64,000 bases of DNA from Semisulcospira habei. Lineage: Eukaryota; Mollusca; Gastropoda; Semisulcospiridae. Numbering within the stretch: position 1 is the first letter of the stretch; each line of letters opens with the position of its first letter. The stretch is from positions 124,783,212 to 124,847,211 of the forward strand of contig BTPG01000002.1 in NCBI GenBank assembly GCA_036245525.1, given 5' to 3'. The position numbers and the translations under genes were made by a program. Shown here one piece after another: positions 22,801-36,491 of the stretch. Under the pieces are notes generated by a model. It was not told the DNA's origin. It saw only the letters and a program-made list of their open reading frames with translations, and did no database searches.

Positions 22801-25800
22801 TCCTAGGAAGGCCTTGGATCCCCCTCGGCCGCTGCGAGCCCGCCTCGCCACAGAGTCCAGCTCGCGGAGACATTCGCGCACACTCACCACACCTCTACCT
22901 GTGTCCAGTTCCTCCTTGCGATCAAAGTCTGACCACCGCTCTCGCGCTCCTTCGTGTGAGCGTCGTAAAGTTCGGGATTCTTCTCGTCATCTGGACCATG
23001 GACCTTCGCGCTCTACCTCTTCGCGGCGTTCGTCCCACGTTCCCCGCCGTCTGCCTCGTCCCGCCCGTTCCCCTTCCCCTCGCCCAGCCTCTTTCCTTCC
23101 TCCTCGTTCCCGAGGATCACGGTCTCCAGCTCGTAGTCGCTCGTCTGGTCGCCGCCGCCGTTCCCGCTCCTCTAGTGCGTCGCGTCGCCGTCGCGGACGT
23201 CGCTCTCCCCTGCGTGCTTCGGCGCCTTATGGCTCCCCTCGTCCTCGTCGAGCTGATCGCTCTCGGAGTCACGGTCGCCGTCCCTCTTCGACGGCTCTCG
23301 GCGGCGTGGACGACGATTCGTTGAGTCTTCTCCCTGATGATTCCATCTCAGTTCTCCTCGGAGGTCTCAGCCGCTCTCCTTCACCGCTCTCTCCTTCGGA
23401 TGCGTCGACAGCCCACGGGTTACCGGCCTCCTCCCGCACAGAGGTTCTTCTGGCCCTCGACGAGGTCGCTCGCCTCATCTCCGCCACGCTTCCGGCAGCG
23501 GACTGCCCTCCATCCCCCCCCCTGAAGAGGAAGCCTTCTGCCTTCGTCGACGCGGGTAGACAGGTAAAGAAGTTCAAGACTCTCCCTCAGCCCCCCTCCT
23601 TTCGTGAGCTTCGGGATGTGTTCTCGGCCCACCTGTTGTCAGACTCAAGGGACAGTAATTTCTTCTCGGACCACAGATGGCCTCCGGACCTCGATATGTA
23701 CTTCCGCCAGCAGTGGTACGCCGGCCATTCCCAGGCCTTCCTCTGCCCTCTCCCTCCGGTGGATCCAGCCGCCGTGGTTCAGGCGGGTGGGGCCTCTGCA
23801 CTCAGACGCGCGCTACCCGCGGGTTTGGACAAGACGGCTTCGCTTGTCAGGAATTCCTTGGCCTGCGCCGGCTTCATGGAGCTCCTTACGCAAGCCTTCC
23901 TCCGGCGCGTGGAAGACTCGTGGCACCCGTCCCTGACCCCCCTTCTTGGCGACCTCCTCGTCCTCGCTGAAGCGGCCAGCCGCACCGCGTATCACTCTTC
24001 GGTCAACGCTATGGCTGCAGCCGCCAATTGTGATTTACTCCGCCGCGACGCTGTCCTGCAGGCCTGCCGGGGAATGCCTGCCGACCTGAAGACCCAGCTG
24101 CGTCGGGCCCCCCTCGGGGGACCCCTTCTCTTTGGTGACACCTGGCAAGCCGTCAAGGATTCCAATGCGGACAGGTGGCCTCCCAAGTCTTTTCCTCGGC
24201 GCTTTCAGTCAGCCCGCAAGGCCGTGGGTCGCCCCCTGCGGATCTCCAGACCCGTCGCCCCGACCTCAACAACCCAGCTGCAGTCCCTGCGTCGCCGTCG
24301 CCCCGCCTTCGGTCGCCCCGGCCAAGCTAACGCCCCCGCCCCCGCTTGGCCCCGTCCCGCCCGTCGCCCTGGGCGCGGGCGGGCTCAGTGACTCCTCCCC
24401 TCCTCCGCCTCCGCCGGCCGTCTCGGGTCCTCCAGTCGGCGGCAGGCTCGCCCTCTTCAGCGACGAGTGGCGATTACTGATTCCAGAAGACCCGTGGATT
24501 TTAGACACTGTTTCCGGCGGCCTACGGATCTCCTTTCGTTCCCCTCCTCCTCTGCGTACGACTCCGCTGTGGACCGAGATCCCCGCAGACCCGCTCAAGG
24601 AGTGCGCCCTACGGGGGGAAGTCGACTCTCTCTTGAGGAAGGATGCCACAGAGGTTGTGCGCCGCGCAGACTCGCTGGGATTTTACAGCAGACTTTCGTG
24701 GTCCCCAAGCCCGGCGGCAAGTGGCGCCCAGTGATCGACCTCTCAGCCCTAAATCGCTTCATCGTGGCTCCTTCCTTCCACATGGAGACGGCCCGAGCCC
24801 TGCGTACCGCGGTGCGACCCATGGATTACGCCGTCAGCCTGGATCTCTCCGATGCTTACCTACACGTACCCATACATCCGGCCGCCCAGAGGTATCTGCG
24901 CTTCGCGTTCGATGGAACCGTTTACCAGTTTCGAGCCCTACCCTTCGGCCTCAACCTCAGCCCCTGGGTTTTCACCCGCTTGATGGATGCAGTTATGGCC
25001 AAGGCACGGCAGTCGTCTCTCAGCCCTATGTCCAACTACCTCGACGATCTCTTCCTGAGAAACCACGTCGAGTCCGTCTTGGAAGAGGACAGGGATACTC
25101 TGATGCGTCTGCTGTCGCGACTGGGGTTCCTCCTCAACGTCGGGAAGTCAGATCTCACGCCCTCGCGCCGCTTCATTCATCTCGGAATGGATTTTGCCAC
25201 CGATCTCAACGTTGTTCGCCTCCCGGATCCCCGGATTCGGAAGTTGGCCACCTTCGCCAACCAGCTAGCTCAGCAGGAAGCAGCTCCCGCCCGAGTTTGG
25301 CTTCAACTCCTCGGACTGATCAACGCAGCGGCGGACCTTCTCCCCCTGGGTCGCCTCTACGCCCGCCCCCTTCAGCTGCACCTCCTGCTTCTCTGGAGAC
25401 CCTCTTCTGGCGACCTTGCCCACCTGGTCCCGGTTTCCCCCCTGGTTCGCCCTCACCTTCTACGCTGGACCGACACGGCTTGGTTGGCTTCGGGAGTCCC
25501 TTTGTCCTCCCCTCCCCCGCACCTCTCCCTGTGTGTCGACGCGAGCCTCTCGGGGTGGGGAGCCCACCTGCTTCCTCAATTCTCCTCGGCTTCCGGCCTC
25601 TGGCCCCCGGAGTTTGCGGACAAGCACAGCAATTGGTTAGAGCTGCAGGCAGTCTGGCAAGCCCTCTTCGTTTGGGAGAACCAGCTCAGGAACCAACGGC
25701 TTCTCGTCCTCTCCGACAACTCGACGGTGGTGGCCTACATCCAGAGACAGGGGGGCACCCGATCTCCCGACCTCTGTATGCTCCTCTTCCGTTTGATGCG

Positions 25801-28800
25801 CTGGGCCGAGGAACGCGACATTACACTCCTCGCACGACACATTCCGGGCCACTTGAATGTGTTGGCGGACTCGCTCTCTCGCCGCGGCCAGTTGCTCCAC
25901 ACAGAATGGACGTTGCGCCCGGACATCTTCCAGATGATCTGCGCCCGTTGGGAGACTCCCTTAATCGACCTCTTTGCTACGAGGTGGAATCGCCAGCTTC
26001 CCCTCTTCGTCTCCCCGATTCCAGACCCGCTGGCCTGGGCAGTCGATGCCCTCTCGATTCCTTGGGACGGCCTCATCGCTTACGCGTACCCCCCAACAGT
26101 CCTCATTCCCAAGGTCCTCCACAAACTTCGAGGGAGCAACGCAGTCCTGCTTCTGGTCGCCCCGCTGGCTTGGACCCGGTCCTGGACCACCGACTTACTC
26201 AACCTCGCCACCTCTCCTCCCCTGCGCCTTCCCACGCCCCGTTCCATGCTCAAGCAGCCCAGGCAGGCTCTCTTCCACCCTTGTCCCGAACGCCTGTCTC
26301 TTCACGCCTGGAGGTTGTGCAGCGCGCCCTCACCGCTCGAGGCTTCTCTGGTGCAGCAGTGGAGGCAATCGCTGCAGCCCGCAAGCCTTCCACCCGGCGT
26401 GTTTACGAAGGGAAGTGGCGCGTCTTGTGTGCCTGGTGCGACGCCCGTCGCCTCCTACCCACCGGCCTGACTAACCCACAGCTAGCGGACTTTCTCCTAT
26501 GGCTCTTCGAGGTCCAAGGTTTGGCGCCCATCACCATCAGGGGATACTTATCCATGGTCGCCGACACGTACCGTCATCTCGGCCTTCCAGACCCCGGCGC
26601 CTGTAAGGACCTTTCCGACCTCATGTCCAGCTTCAGCCTCCAACGTCCGACTCAGCGTTCTCTCATTCCTCGCTGGGACCTACCTTGGGTCCTGACGTGG
26701 CTGAATTCTTCCCAGTTCGAACCACTCGCTCTAGCCCCTCTGGCAAATGTGACACGCAAGACCTGCTTCCTTCTAGCCTTGGCCACCGCGTCCAGAGTTA
26801 GTGAGCTACACGCTCTTTCTACCCGCCCAGACTGCCTCCAGTTCAGGGCAGATCGCTCCGTGCAGCTCTTAACGGACCCCAGCTTTATTGCCAAAACAAG
26901 GTCGCCCCTAACTGCTCCACAGATCATCACCTTGCGGCCCCTGGGAGGGCCTGCCTGCTCTCCGGAGACTCGGCGACAGGATCCCGTGCGTGCCCTACGC
27001 ATCTACCTGCGCCGTACCAAAGTTACCCGTAGAGGGCGCTCCCGCCTCTTCCTGCCCATACGCCAGGGCAAGACTGATATCACAGCCCAGACGATCTCCT
27101 CCTGGCTGCGCTGGGTAATACGATCGGCATACATGGATCTCTCCCCACGCGTAGCGCAGAGACTGAAGATCCGCGCACACGAAGTACGCGCCATGGCCAC
27201 GAGCGTCGCATTCGATCGGAACTGCGCTGTCAAGGACATCGTGGCCGCGGTGGGCTGGCGAGCAGAATCTACCTTCGCTCGTTTCTACCTTCGGGATCTG
27301 GCGGGACAGCGAGACAACCTCGCCTTGTTGGGGGACCTCACGGTGGCACAGCACTCCCTCCCGGCGCAGCAGGCGCCGTAGGTACGCACCTAGCTCGTTA
27401 CCTGGGAATTAGCAATGGGAGGACGGTCTTGGTCTCCGGTAGTACCGGGGCGGCACCCTCCTCCTATTCGTGATTCTCCCATTTGTCATGTCATCGGTAA
27501 TGTTTTTGATGAAATAAATGCATTTTTCTTTAAAAGGTATTTTTTCGAAAAATACTTACCGATGACATGACACGGAGGACCCTCCCACCTGCCCCGCTTG
27601 CCGCTGGTGAGCCTAGTATCTGACTGGCGAGTCAGGTGACTCGGAACCGGATAGGCAGGTCCGGGAGACAACTCTTGGCCCCTCTGGAGGGTTCCCCGAG
27701 TGCCTCCCGGGTTGTGTGTGCACACAACGGGTTCGTAGGCTAGAATTTGAGCACGTAGTAGACACTCCCATTTGTCATGTCATCGGTAAGTATTTTTCGA
27801 AAAAATACCTTTTAAAGAAAAATGCATTTTTCTCCTTCGGGACCATGTGGTGCCATTGCTTACTGCGTGGACTACTTACGGTGTGTCATTTCCTAGTCTT
27901 CTTCCTTACCTTCCGTCGCTTGGGATATGGCCAGGTAATGTCTCGGGGCATGTTTCGACTGTCAGGTTTCTGACTGGCCGGCGCACTCCTCGATTTCGGT
28001 TCGTTCTTTCACTAATTCTACCCGGTACGGCACTGGTCGTAAACTTCGCTCACATGGCCCTTTCCTCGATTGGGCCACGTGCCTTAGTTATCTCTCATGC
28101 CCTTTTTTTTTTCTTGTTCCAGCGCACAGCTTGGTACCTGTAGGCGATGTAAAGGATTTCAGTGGCCCTCAGATACGCACGCTTTGTGCCTTCCTTGCTC
28201 GGGCTGCTCTCTGCACGGCCGTGTGAGAGATGCACTTCGTGGAAGGAGCAATGGTGGTCCCAGTTGTGGGAATTTTACCGCCGTGAACGGCCGTCTACCC
28301 ACTGGGAGCCCGTTCTCCCACCGGCTTCCCCGCCCCCTCGGATGGGCGATTTCGGACATTGTGGGACTCGCTTCCCGCTCAGCGTGGCCCGCAGCGTCTG
28401 TTCTAGCCCCCACGATCTTGCCTCCTTTAAAACGCTGGGCTGTGGAGACTTTATCCGACGGTCGTCGGTTCGTTCTACGGTTCGCTCGATTCGACGCTCT
28501 CGCTCTTCGGCGGTCTCGGTGTCTTGTTCCTCGGTCCATTTGGACAAATTTCGGCACCAGGCGGCGGCCCGAGACCCTTCGCACCCGGCCCGCCTTCTGG
28601 ATCCCCAGCGTTATGCAACGGATACCGGAGCTAAATGGGACCCACTCTGGCTTCAGCACAGGTCGGTGCCCCGTGAGCGTCCTGCCGGTCTTCAGACCAG
28701 GTCAGTGGTTGACGAGCAATGGGACTCAGCTGTGCTTCAGCACAGACCTTCGTCCCATGATTTTTGCAGCGCTCCGCCGTGCTTCAGCACAGCGCCGGCG

Positions 28801-31800
28801 CCAGCGACCAGCGACAGGATTAGCCTGTGCTTCAGCACAGTCTTTCCCGTGTGTACGGCGCTCCTCTGTGCTTCAGCGCGGTGCCGCCGCCAGCGATCAG
28901 CGAGAGCCCCTCAGCCGTCGGGACAGTTCCATGTCCCCCTTTCAGCACCCTTCGGGGCTTCGCCACTTTGTCCCCGCCTCTTCTACCTTCGTCCGTCCCC
29001 GCTGGGATTGGACGCCCCCTCCCAGCCCCCCCCCCCCCACCACCCCCTCCCCCTCTGCCCGAGACCCCCACCCGGGTCTGCCCTGGGGGACTTGGGTGGG
29101 GTTAGGTATTTTTTAGTTCCCAGGGTCACCCTGGTCAGCCCCACAGGGTGGGTTTTTCTCTCTATTCTGGGGCATGTGTTTCTGTCTACCCTTTGTCCAT
29201 TCACCTGTATTTGCCTTTTTAAAACTCTCCCTACTGTCTGCACTGCCTGTAGCTCTTGATATTGGATGTGTGTTGCTAAATGGTCTTAGCTTTATTTATG
29301 CCCCATGTTGTAGGTTTATTTAATGTATTTGACCGGCTGGCGACATACATTCAATTTTCTGTTTATTTTTTTTTCACAAGCAGTGCAGGCACGTCCTGAG
29401 AAAGCCTTGTTGCTGTCGGGACGTTAAGCAATGTACAATCAATCAACCCTCTGCCCGAGGATGCAATTGACACCCTCAGCCTCCATCCGGAGTATTCGGC
29501 TTCTGTTCTTCTCTCTCCCACCCACTCAGACCGTTCTGCATCTCCGGATTCCCGTACCAGTGTCCGGTCCTGTACATCTTCTTGTGATCTTTCCCCTGCA
29601 TGCCCCCTCCCCCCGGGCGGGATCGGATACGTCGCGTGACCTTGATGTTTCATCTAGACTCATTGCCCGTTTTTTACCTCCGGACCTCTGCCCCCCCCCC
29701 CCCCCCTCACCCGTCACTGCTGATGAAGAGGATGGCTTCCGCCCTGGTGGATGCACCGCAGTTAACCAAAAAGTTCAAGTCTTCCTCAACCCTGGGGTTT
29801 TCGGGATTTGACGGACGCGTTTAACACCCAGCTTCAGCAGGGTTGGCACTCAGACGAGGGCTCCTTCTCCGACGCTCGCTGGCCGACGGGTGTAAATATT
29901 CACTTCCGACAGCATTGGTATGCGGGTCACTCCCAGTCATTTGTCTGCCACCTCCCGCTGGTGGACCTGGCCGCAGAGACACTTCTCGCTTCACGGAAGG
30001 CCCTTCGGCGCTGCAACCCCAGCGGACTCAATAATACGGCGACCTTGGTCCGAAATTCTCTCGCCTGCTCGGGGTTTCTCCAAGAATTATCACAGCAGCC
30101 TTTAGAACCAAGAAAAAGCTCAAGCTGAACGTCATCCAGTGTTATGCGCCCACTAATGACAGTGACGAGGAAGAGAAACAAGAGTTCTACGACCGACTCC
30201 AGAGTGCCTTGGACAAATGTGCGGAGCGAGACATCACCATCGTCATGGGCGATTTTAATGCCAAAATAGGGGAGGACAACACCGGATACGAAGAGGTGAT
30301 GGGGAGACAGGGACTAGGCTCGGAGATGAGTGAGAACGGGGAGATGTTTGTAGACTTTTGTGCTCTAAACCGACTTGTCATTGGAGGCAGCATCTTCCCA
30401 CACAGAAGAATACACAAAGCAACTTGGGTCTCACCTGACCATACAACAGAGAACCAAATAGACCATATCTGCATTAGCAAGAAATTTAGAAGATCCCTTC
30501 AAGATGTTCGAGTGAGGAGGGGAGCAGATGTCGCCTCCGACCACCATCTGCTTACCTTAAGAATGAAGCTCAAGCTAAAGAAAAGCCGCACAGAGACAAC
30601 AAGAAGACAGCGCTATAATGTAGGCCTCCTGAGAGAAACTGGAGTTGGAGAAGAGTTCAAACTGGTGCTGTCCAACCGGTTTCAAGCGCTACAGGAGCTA
30701 GTAAATGAAGAGGAGGCGGTCACCACAGAGCAGCAGTGGAAGGCAGAGAGGCGCTGAACTCAACCTGCAAAGACACTGTAGGGTTCAGGAAACACCATCA
30801 CAAGGACTGGCTGTCGGCACAGACCTTGAAGAAGATAGAAGTGAGGAAGCAGAAGAAAGCAGCTGTCAACAACAGTCGCACGAGAGCAGCCAAAGTAAGG
30901 GCACAGGGGGAATACTCGGAAGCCAACCGCGAGGTGAAGAGTAGTATCAGGGCAGACAAGAGGGCCTACACAGACAGCCTGGCAGCAGAGGCAGAAAAGG
31001 CAGCAGGCAGCGGCAACATGAAACAGCTCTACGACATTACCAGAAGATTGTCAGGCAAGTATGGCCATACAGAAAGACCAGTAAAAGACAAAGAAGGCAA
31101 GCCTATTGCAGACAGAGCAGACCAACTCGACAGATGGACCGAGTATTTTGAAGAGTTACTGAACAGACCTAGCCCACCCGACCCCCCCCCCCAGACATCC
31201 AGCCGGCAGAGACCGACCTACCCATCAGCTGTGACAGACCCAGCCGGGAAGAGATCAGAAGAGCAGTGGCATTCTTGAAGAACGGCAAAGCAGCAGGCCC
31301 AGATGGCATCCCAGCGGAGTCTCTGAAAGCAGACCTAGAGACAACAGTGGAGATGCTGTACCCACTGTCTGGAAAGATCTGGGAACAGGAGGTGATGCCG
31401 GCTGACTGGAAGGAGGGGTACCTAATCAAGCTTCCCAAGAAAGGCGACCTCGGCAAGTGTTCCAACTACAGAGGAATCACCTTGCTGTCAGTACCAGGAA
31501 AGGTTTTCAACAGGATCATCCTGGAGAGAATGAAGAGCTCCGTTGACCCCCAGCTGAGAGACCAGCAAGCAGGATTCAGGAAGAACCGATCATGTACAGA
31601 CCAGATCGCCACTGTCCGCATCATCGTGGAACAGTCTCTGGAGTGGAGCTCCCCGCTGTACGTCAACTTTGTGGATTATGAGAAAGCATTTGACAGTGTG
31701 GACCAAGAGACTCTGTGGAAACTCCTACGACACTACGGTGTACCCACAAAGCTCGTCCGCCTGATCAAGAGCAGCTACGATGGCATGACATGTCGCGTGA

Positions 31801-34800
31801 TCCACGAAGGGCAGTTCACCAGGGAGCTCCAGGTCAGAACCGGTGTCAGGCAGGGGTGTCTGCTGTCTCCGTTCCTCTTCCTACTGGCCATAGACAGGGT
31901 CATGAAGATGAGCACAGACGAAGTGGAATACAGTGGACACTGTGGACACAGCTTGACGACCTCGATTTTGCAGACGACTTGGCATTACTGTCCCACACTC
32001 ATCAACAAATGCAGGACAAGACCACGAGGCTTGCTGACATCTCGTCCCAAGTGGGCCTCACCATTCACAAACAGAAAACAAAGACAATCAGGCTGAACGC
32101 AACCAGGGAAGAACCAGTCTTGCTTGCTGGCACCCCGTTGGAGGAGGTGGAGTCCTTCACCTATCTCGGGAGCATCATAGACAAAAAAGGCGGCACTGAT
32201 GCAGATGTCGGAGCACGAATCGGTAAAGCCAGAGCAGCCTTTCTCCAGTTGAAAAAAGTGTGGAGCTCCAGAGAGCTGCCACAACACACCAAAGTCCGGA
32301 TTTTCAACTCCAATGTAAAAGCAGTTCTCTTATATGGAGCAGAGACTTGGAGATTGACAAAAACCACAGTCAACAGAGTACAGACCTTCATGAACAGTTG
32401 CCTTAGAAGAATTTTGAAAATCCACTGGCCAGAGAAGATCAGCAACGTCAGACTCTGGGATAGAACAGAGCAGATAACAGCAGAGAATGAAATTGGGCGA
32501 AGAAGATGGGGATGGATCGGTCACAGTCTGAGAAAGCCAGCTTCCAGTATCGCTAGGCAGGCATTGTCATGGAACCCCCAGGCAAAGAGGAAAAGAGGTA
32601 GGCCGAGAAACTCCTGGCGTCGAGACCTCCAAGCAGACATCAAGAGACTGGGAACCACCTGGAGTAGAATCGAAGGAGAAGCACAGGACAGGAGTTGCTG
32701 GAGGTCTCTCGTCGACGGCCTATACCCGGGTAGGGGTGACAGGCCGTAAGTAAGTAAGCTCGGGGTTTCTAGGGTTAGCTACACAGGCCAAGCTCAACTG
32801 CGTCCAGGAGTCTCTGGAGCACCCGGATGTAGATCCTCTACAGGACATCCAGGCCATGGCGGTAGCGGCTGAACAGGCGGCCTATCATGCTTTTACCAAC
32901 ACCCTCGCTGCGGCCGCAAACTGTGACCTCATGCGCCGCGATGCCGTGCTGGATCTGTGCCCCCTTCTTCCTGCAGACGCATGTGTCCAACTCCGTCGTG
33001 CTCCTATCGCGGGGGCCCTCTCCTCTTTGGCCCGACCTTGCAGTCTGTGCAAGAGACCTTTAAGGATTCATGGCCCTCCAACCCCCCCCCCCCCCCCCCC
33101 CACCTCCGGGCTGCTGCAGCTCGCTTTCTGACCTCCCGTAGGGCGGTGGGTCGTGCCCTGTGGTCCTTTAGACCCTACCCCCGGCCTGCCCTCCAGAATT
33201 CGGCCGGCTTCTCCGGTCGTCCTTCCTCCTCCCGCCCTCAAGCTCCCACCACCGCTTGGCCCCGTCCCACCCGCAGAGCTGGACTCTCTCCCATCCCCGC
33301 TCCCGCTGACGTCCCAGGAGCCCTCTGTCGGCGGGCGGCTTGCCCTGCACAGCGACAAGTGGCGGTCGTTGTTGCCGGACAACCCTTTGGTGCTCACTAC
33401 CGTGACGGAGGGTCTATGAATTTCCTTCTAGCGTCCACCTCCCCTCCGCAGGACCCCTGTTTGGACACGCATTCCGGGAGACCAGACCAAGGCTTGCGCC
33501 TTGCGAGACAAAATCGCAACCTTGCTTCTCAAATCTGCGACGGAGGTCGTCTCGCAGCACGATTCGTCGATGCGGTGGTCGCCAAGGCTCGCCAGACCTC
33601 CTCCAGCCCCACCTCCAACTATTTGGACGATCTTCTTCTCTGGAATCAGGACTCCGCCTCCCTCGCCAAAGATCAGGATGAGTTTCTTGCTCTTCTTCGC
33701 TGCCTCGGCTTCCTAGTCAACAGCAGAAAGTCCAATCTCTCTCCGTCCCGCCGGTTTGTACATCTTGGCATGGAGTTCTGCACCGATTGCAATCTCGTGC
33801 GACTGCCGGAAGCTCGTGTCGCGAAGTTGGTGGAGTTTGCCCACCAGGTCTCCATCACAGATGTAGTCCCAGCGCGGGTTTTGTTACAGCTGCTAGGCCT
33901 CTTGAACGCGGCCGCAGACCTGCTTCCCCTGGGTCGGCTCTACTCACGCCCTCTTCAACTCCATCTCCTTGCCCATTGCCGCCCTTTGTTCCACGACCTC
34001 TGGGCCCCGATTCCTGTCCTCCCGTTTGTCCAAGCTCACCTCCAGCGGTGGATAGATCCCTGCTGGCTTCGTTTGGGGGTTCCTCTCTCCTCCCCCCCGC
34101 CTCGACTTTTCTTCTGCACCGACGCCAGCCGCTCCGGCTGGGGCGCACACCTCCTGCCAGATTTTCCGCCGCCTCGGGCCTGTGGCCACCGGAGTTCTCA
34201 GACAGGCACATCAATTGGTTGGAGTTGAAAGCGGTTTGGTTAGCCCTTGACCATTGGCAGTCTCGGCTTCACCATCAAGAAGTCCTCATCATGTCTGACA
34301 ACGTCACATTCGTCGCATACATCCAGAAGCAAGGGGGCACCCGCTCCCCGACCCTCTGCATGCTCCTTTACCAGGTGCTCCGGTGGTGCAGGGACCGCGA
34401 CATCTCCCTCCGGGCTCGTCACATTCCGGGCCGCCTGAACGTCCTCGCCGACTCCCTCTCGAGGAAGGGCCAGCTCCTACATACTGGGTGGTCTTTGAGT
34501 CCAGAGATCTTTCGCATGATTTGCGAACGCTGGGAGACCCCGATGGTTGATCTGTTCGCAACTCGTTGGAACAGGCAGCTCCCCATCTTCGTCTCCCCCT
34601 TCCCAGACCCTCTAGCATGTGCGGTCAACGCCCTATCCTTGGATTGGGAGGGACTGGTCGCCTACGCGTATCCTCCGTCTGTGCTGGTGCCCAGAGTTCT
34701 TCAGAAACTCAGGGGGTGCAACGCAATCCTTCTCCTAGTCGCCCCCTTCAGCTGGAACAGGAGTTGGACCACCAATCTCCTCAGCCTATCCACGGATCCC

Positions 34801-36445
34801 CCGTTCCCCTTGTCCACCCCCCGCACGATGCTGAAGCAATCCCGGCAGCCACTCTTTCACCCGTGCCCAGAGCAGCTCCTCTTACACGCCTGGCGGTTGT
34901 GCATGGTGAATCTCACCCGGAAGGCATGCTTCCTACTTGCGCTTGCCACAGCGTCCAGAGTCAGTAAATTACACGCACTATCTATGGACCCGACCTGTCT
35001 TCAGCTCAGGGCCGATGGCTCTGTACACCTCCCTACTTGCGCTTGCCACAGTGTCCAGAGTCAGTGAATTACACGCACTATCTATGGACCCGACCTGTCT
35101 TCAGCTCAGGGCTGATGGCTCTGTACACCTTCCTACTTGCTATTGCCACAGCGTCCAGAGTCAGTGAATTACACGCACTATCTATGGACCCGACCTGTCT
35201 TCAGCTCAGGGCCGATGGCTCTGTACACCTCCCTACTTGCGTTTGCCACAGTGTCCAGAGTCAGTGAATTACACGCACTATCAATGGACCCGACCTGTCT
35301 TCAGCTCAGGGCTGATGGCTCTGTACACCTTCTAACGAATCCCGCCTTGGCAAAGAATCGGCTCCCTTCGGCCAGGGCCCCAGTCCTCACCCTGCGACCC
35401 CTAAGGGAACCAGACCAGACTCAGGACTCTCGCTGTCAGGACCCTGTCCGGGCGCTAAGACTCTACCTGCGTAGCCCTGAAAGTCTAAAATTTTGCCAAC
35501 CAGCCTTTGGCTAGTGACTTCCAAGTTTTACTAGCCAAACTGGAAATGTTACTAATACTAGCCAAAACTGAAAATTTTACTACTGAAAAAAGCCCAACTC
35601 AACAATATAATGTACCACAAGTGTTTGAAGCCCAATGTTAGAGAGTGTTTTCTTCCCAGAGGCATTGAGAACAAATATTTGAATAGACAATCATAACCAA
35701 GTTAATGTTTATGTCCTGACTTCAGGCTTTTGATAGTATCAAGTGGAGAAATAACTGACAAAGTCCCCATGTGAACTGTGGTGGGAATTTTATTTATTTA
35801 TTTTTTTTTTTTGTAAGTAGAGCTGGGCTTCTGTTTTCACAACAGGTTAAAGGGTCTGTAGACCCCCAGGTATAAATTTTAGAGGGTACACAGACCCCCA
35901 TCCTAGCATTATAGATGGTCCGCAGATTTATTTAAGAAAAACTGCATCATCTGTATGTTCCTTAAAATAAATTAACTCATTTTGCTCTCTCTTCTTTAAC
36001 CCATATCATACTGACGCTTACAGCTTCAAATTTGTACACTGCATGCCATATGCAAGCTACATTATAGACTTACAGATAAGGATATAAACCAATGGCTCTA
36101 GTTCAAGGGTGGTGCCAGAAGAGCTTGGCGCCTACAGGTGCCAAGCTATTTTGGCACTACCCTTGAACTATTTATTCAAACTTATTTCACACACTGGTGT
36201 AATCCGAATGATAAGGGTTAAATGTGTTGTGACAGTGTGTGTGTGTCCTTTCCATGATACTGATTCTTTAACTGGTGAGCTATCGCGCAAAAGCCGGTCT
36301 CCCTCGCTCTCTCACACACAAAAAAACATATATAATGTATTTATTTATTTGTATGATCGTTTGATAATGTAACAGAGAATATAGCATTTCAAGTTCTGCT
36401 GAACGTGGCAGATTCAGTTCACAAACAAAGTGCGACTTGTGTATA

Positions 36446-36491
<46 letters not shown>

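Larger units (their letters stand above)
21311..27829 (+). mobile_element. DIRS retrotransposon copy 2, nearly intact (6.5 kb)
   Basis: Complete DIRS element nested in the leader of copy 3. Long, almost perfect inverted terminal repeats (21311-21510 and 27606-27829), an intron-containing gag, overlapping RT-RNase H-methyltransferase-like and recombinase genes, and an ICR at 27485-27571. There is no target duplication, as expected for recombinase-mediated insertion; left and right ends overlap by a TTT in the ICR junction. The only coding lesion found is a 1-nt deletion near 24693. It is the youngest DIRS here. Confidence 0.93.

Noticed and set aside
24643..26290. Very long open frame (about 550 codons) upstream of the copy 2 recombinase in the recombinase frame
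   Set aside because: It lies over the RT-RNase H gene in another frame, is rich in Pro/Ser/Arg as expected for shadow translation of GC-rich DNA, and shows no recognisable domain. Conservation with copy 4 in that frame is weak until the recombinase begins.
26290..27381. Phage or bacterial integrase, suggesting a prophage or integron
   Set aside because: The recombinase sits with a YLDD reverse transcriptase, RNase H, inverted repeats and ICR, the full DIRS signature.
28832..29071. Glycine-rich minus-strand open frame
   Set aside because: It is the complement of a C-rich stretch in decayed gag; low complexity only.
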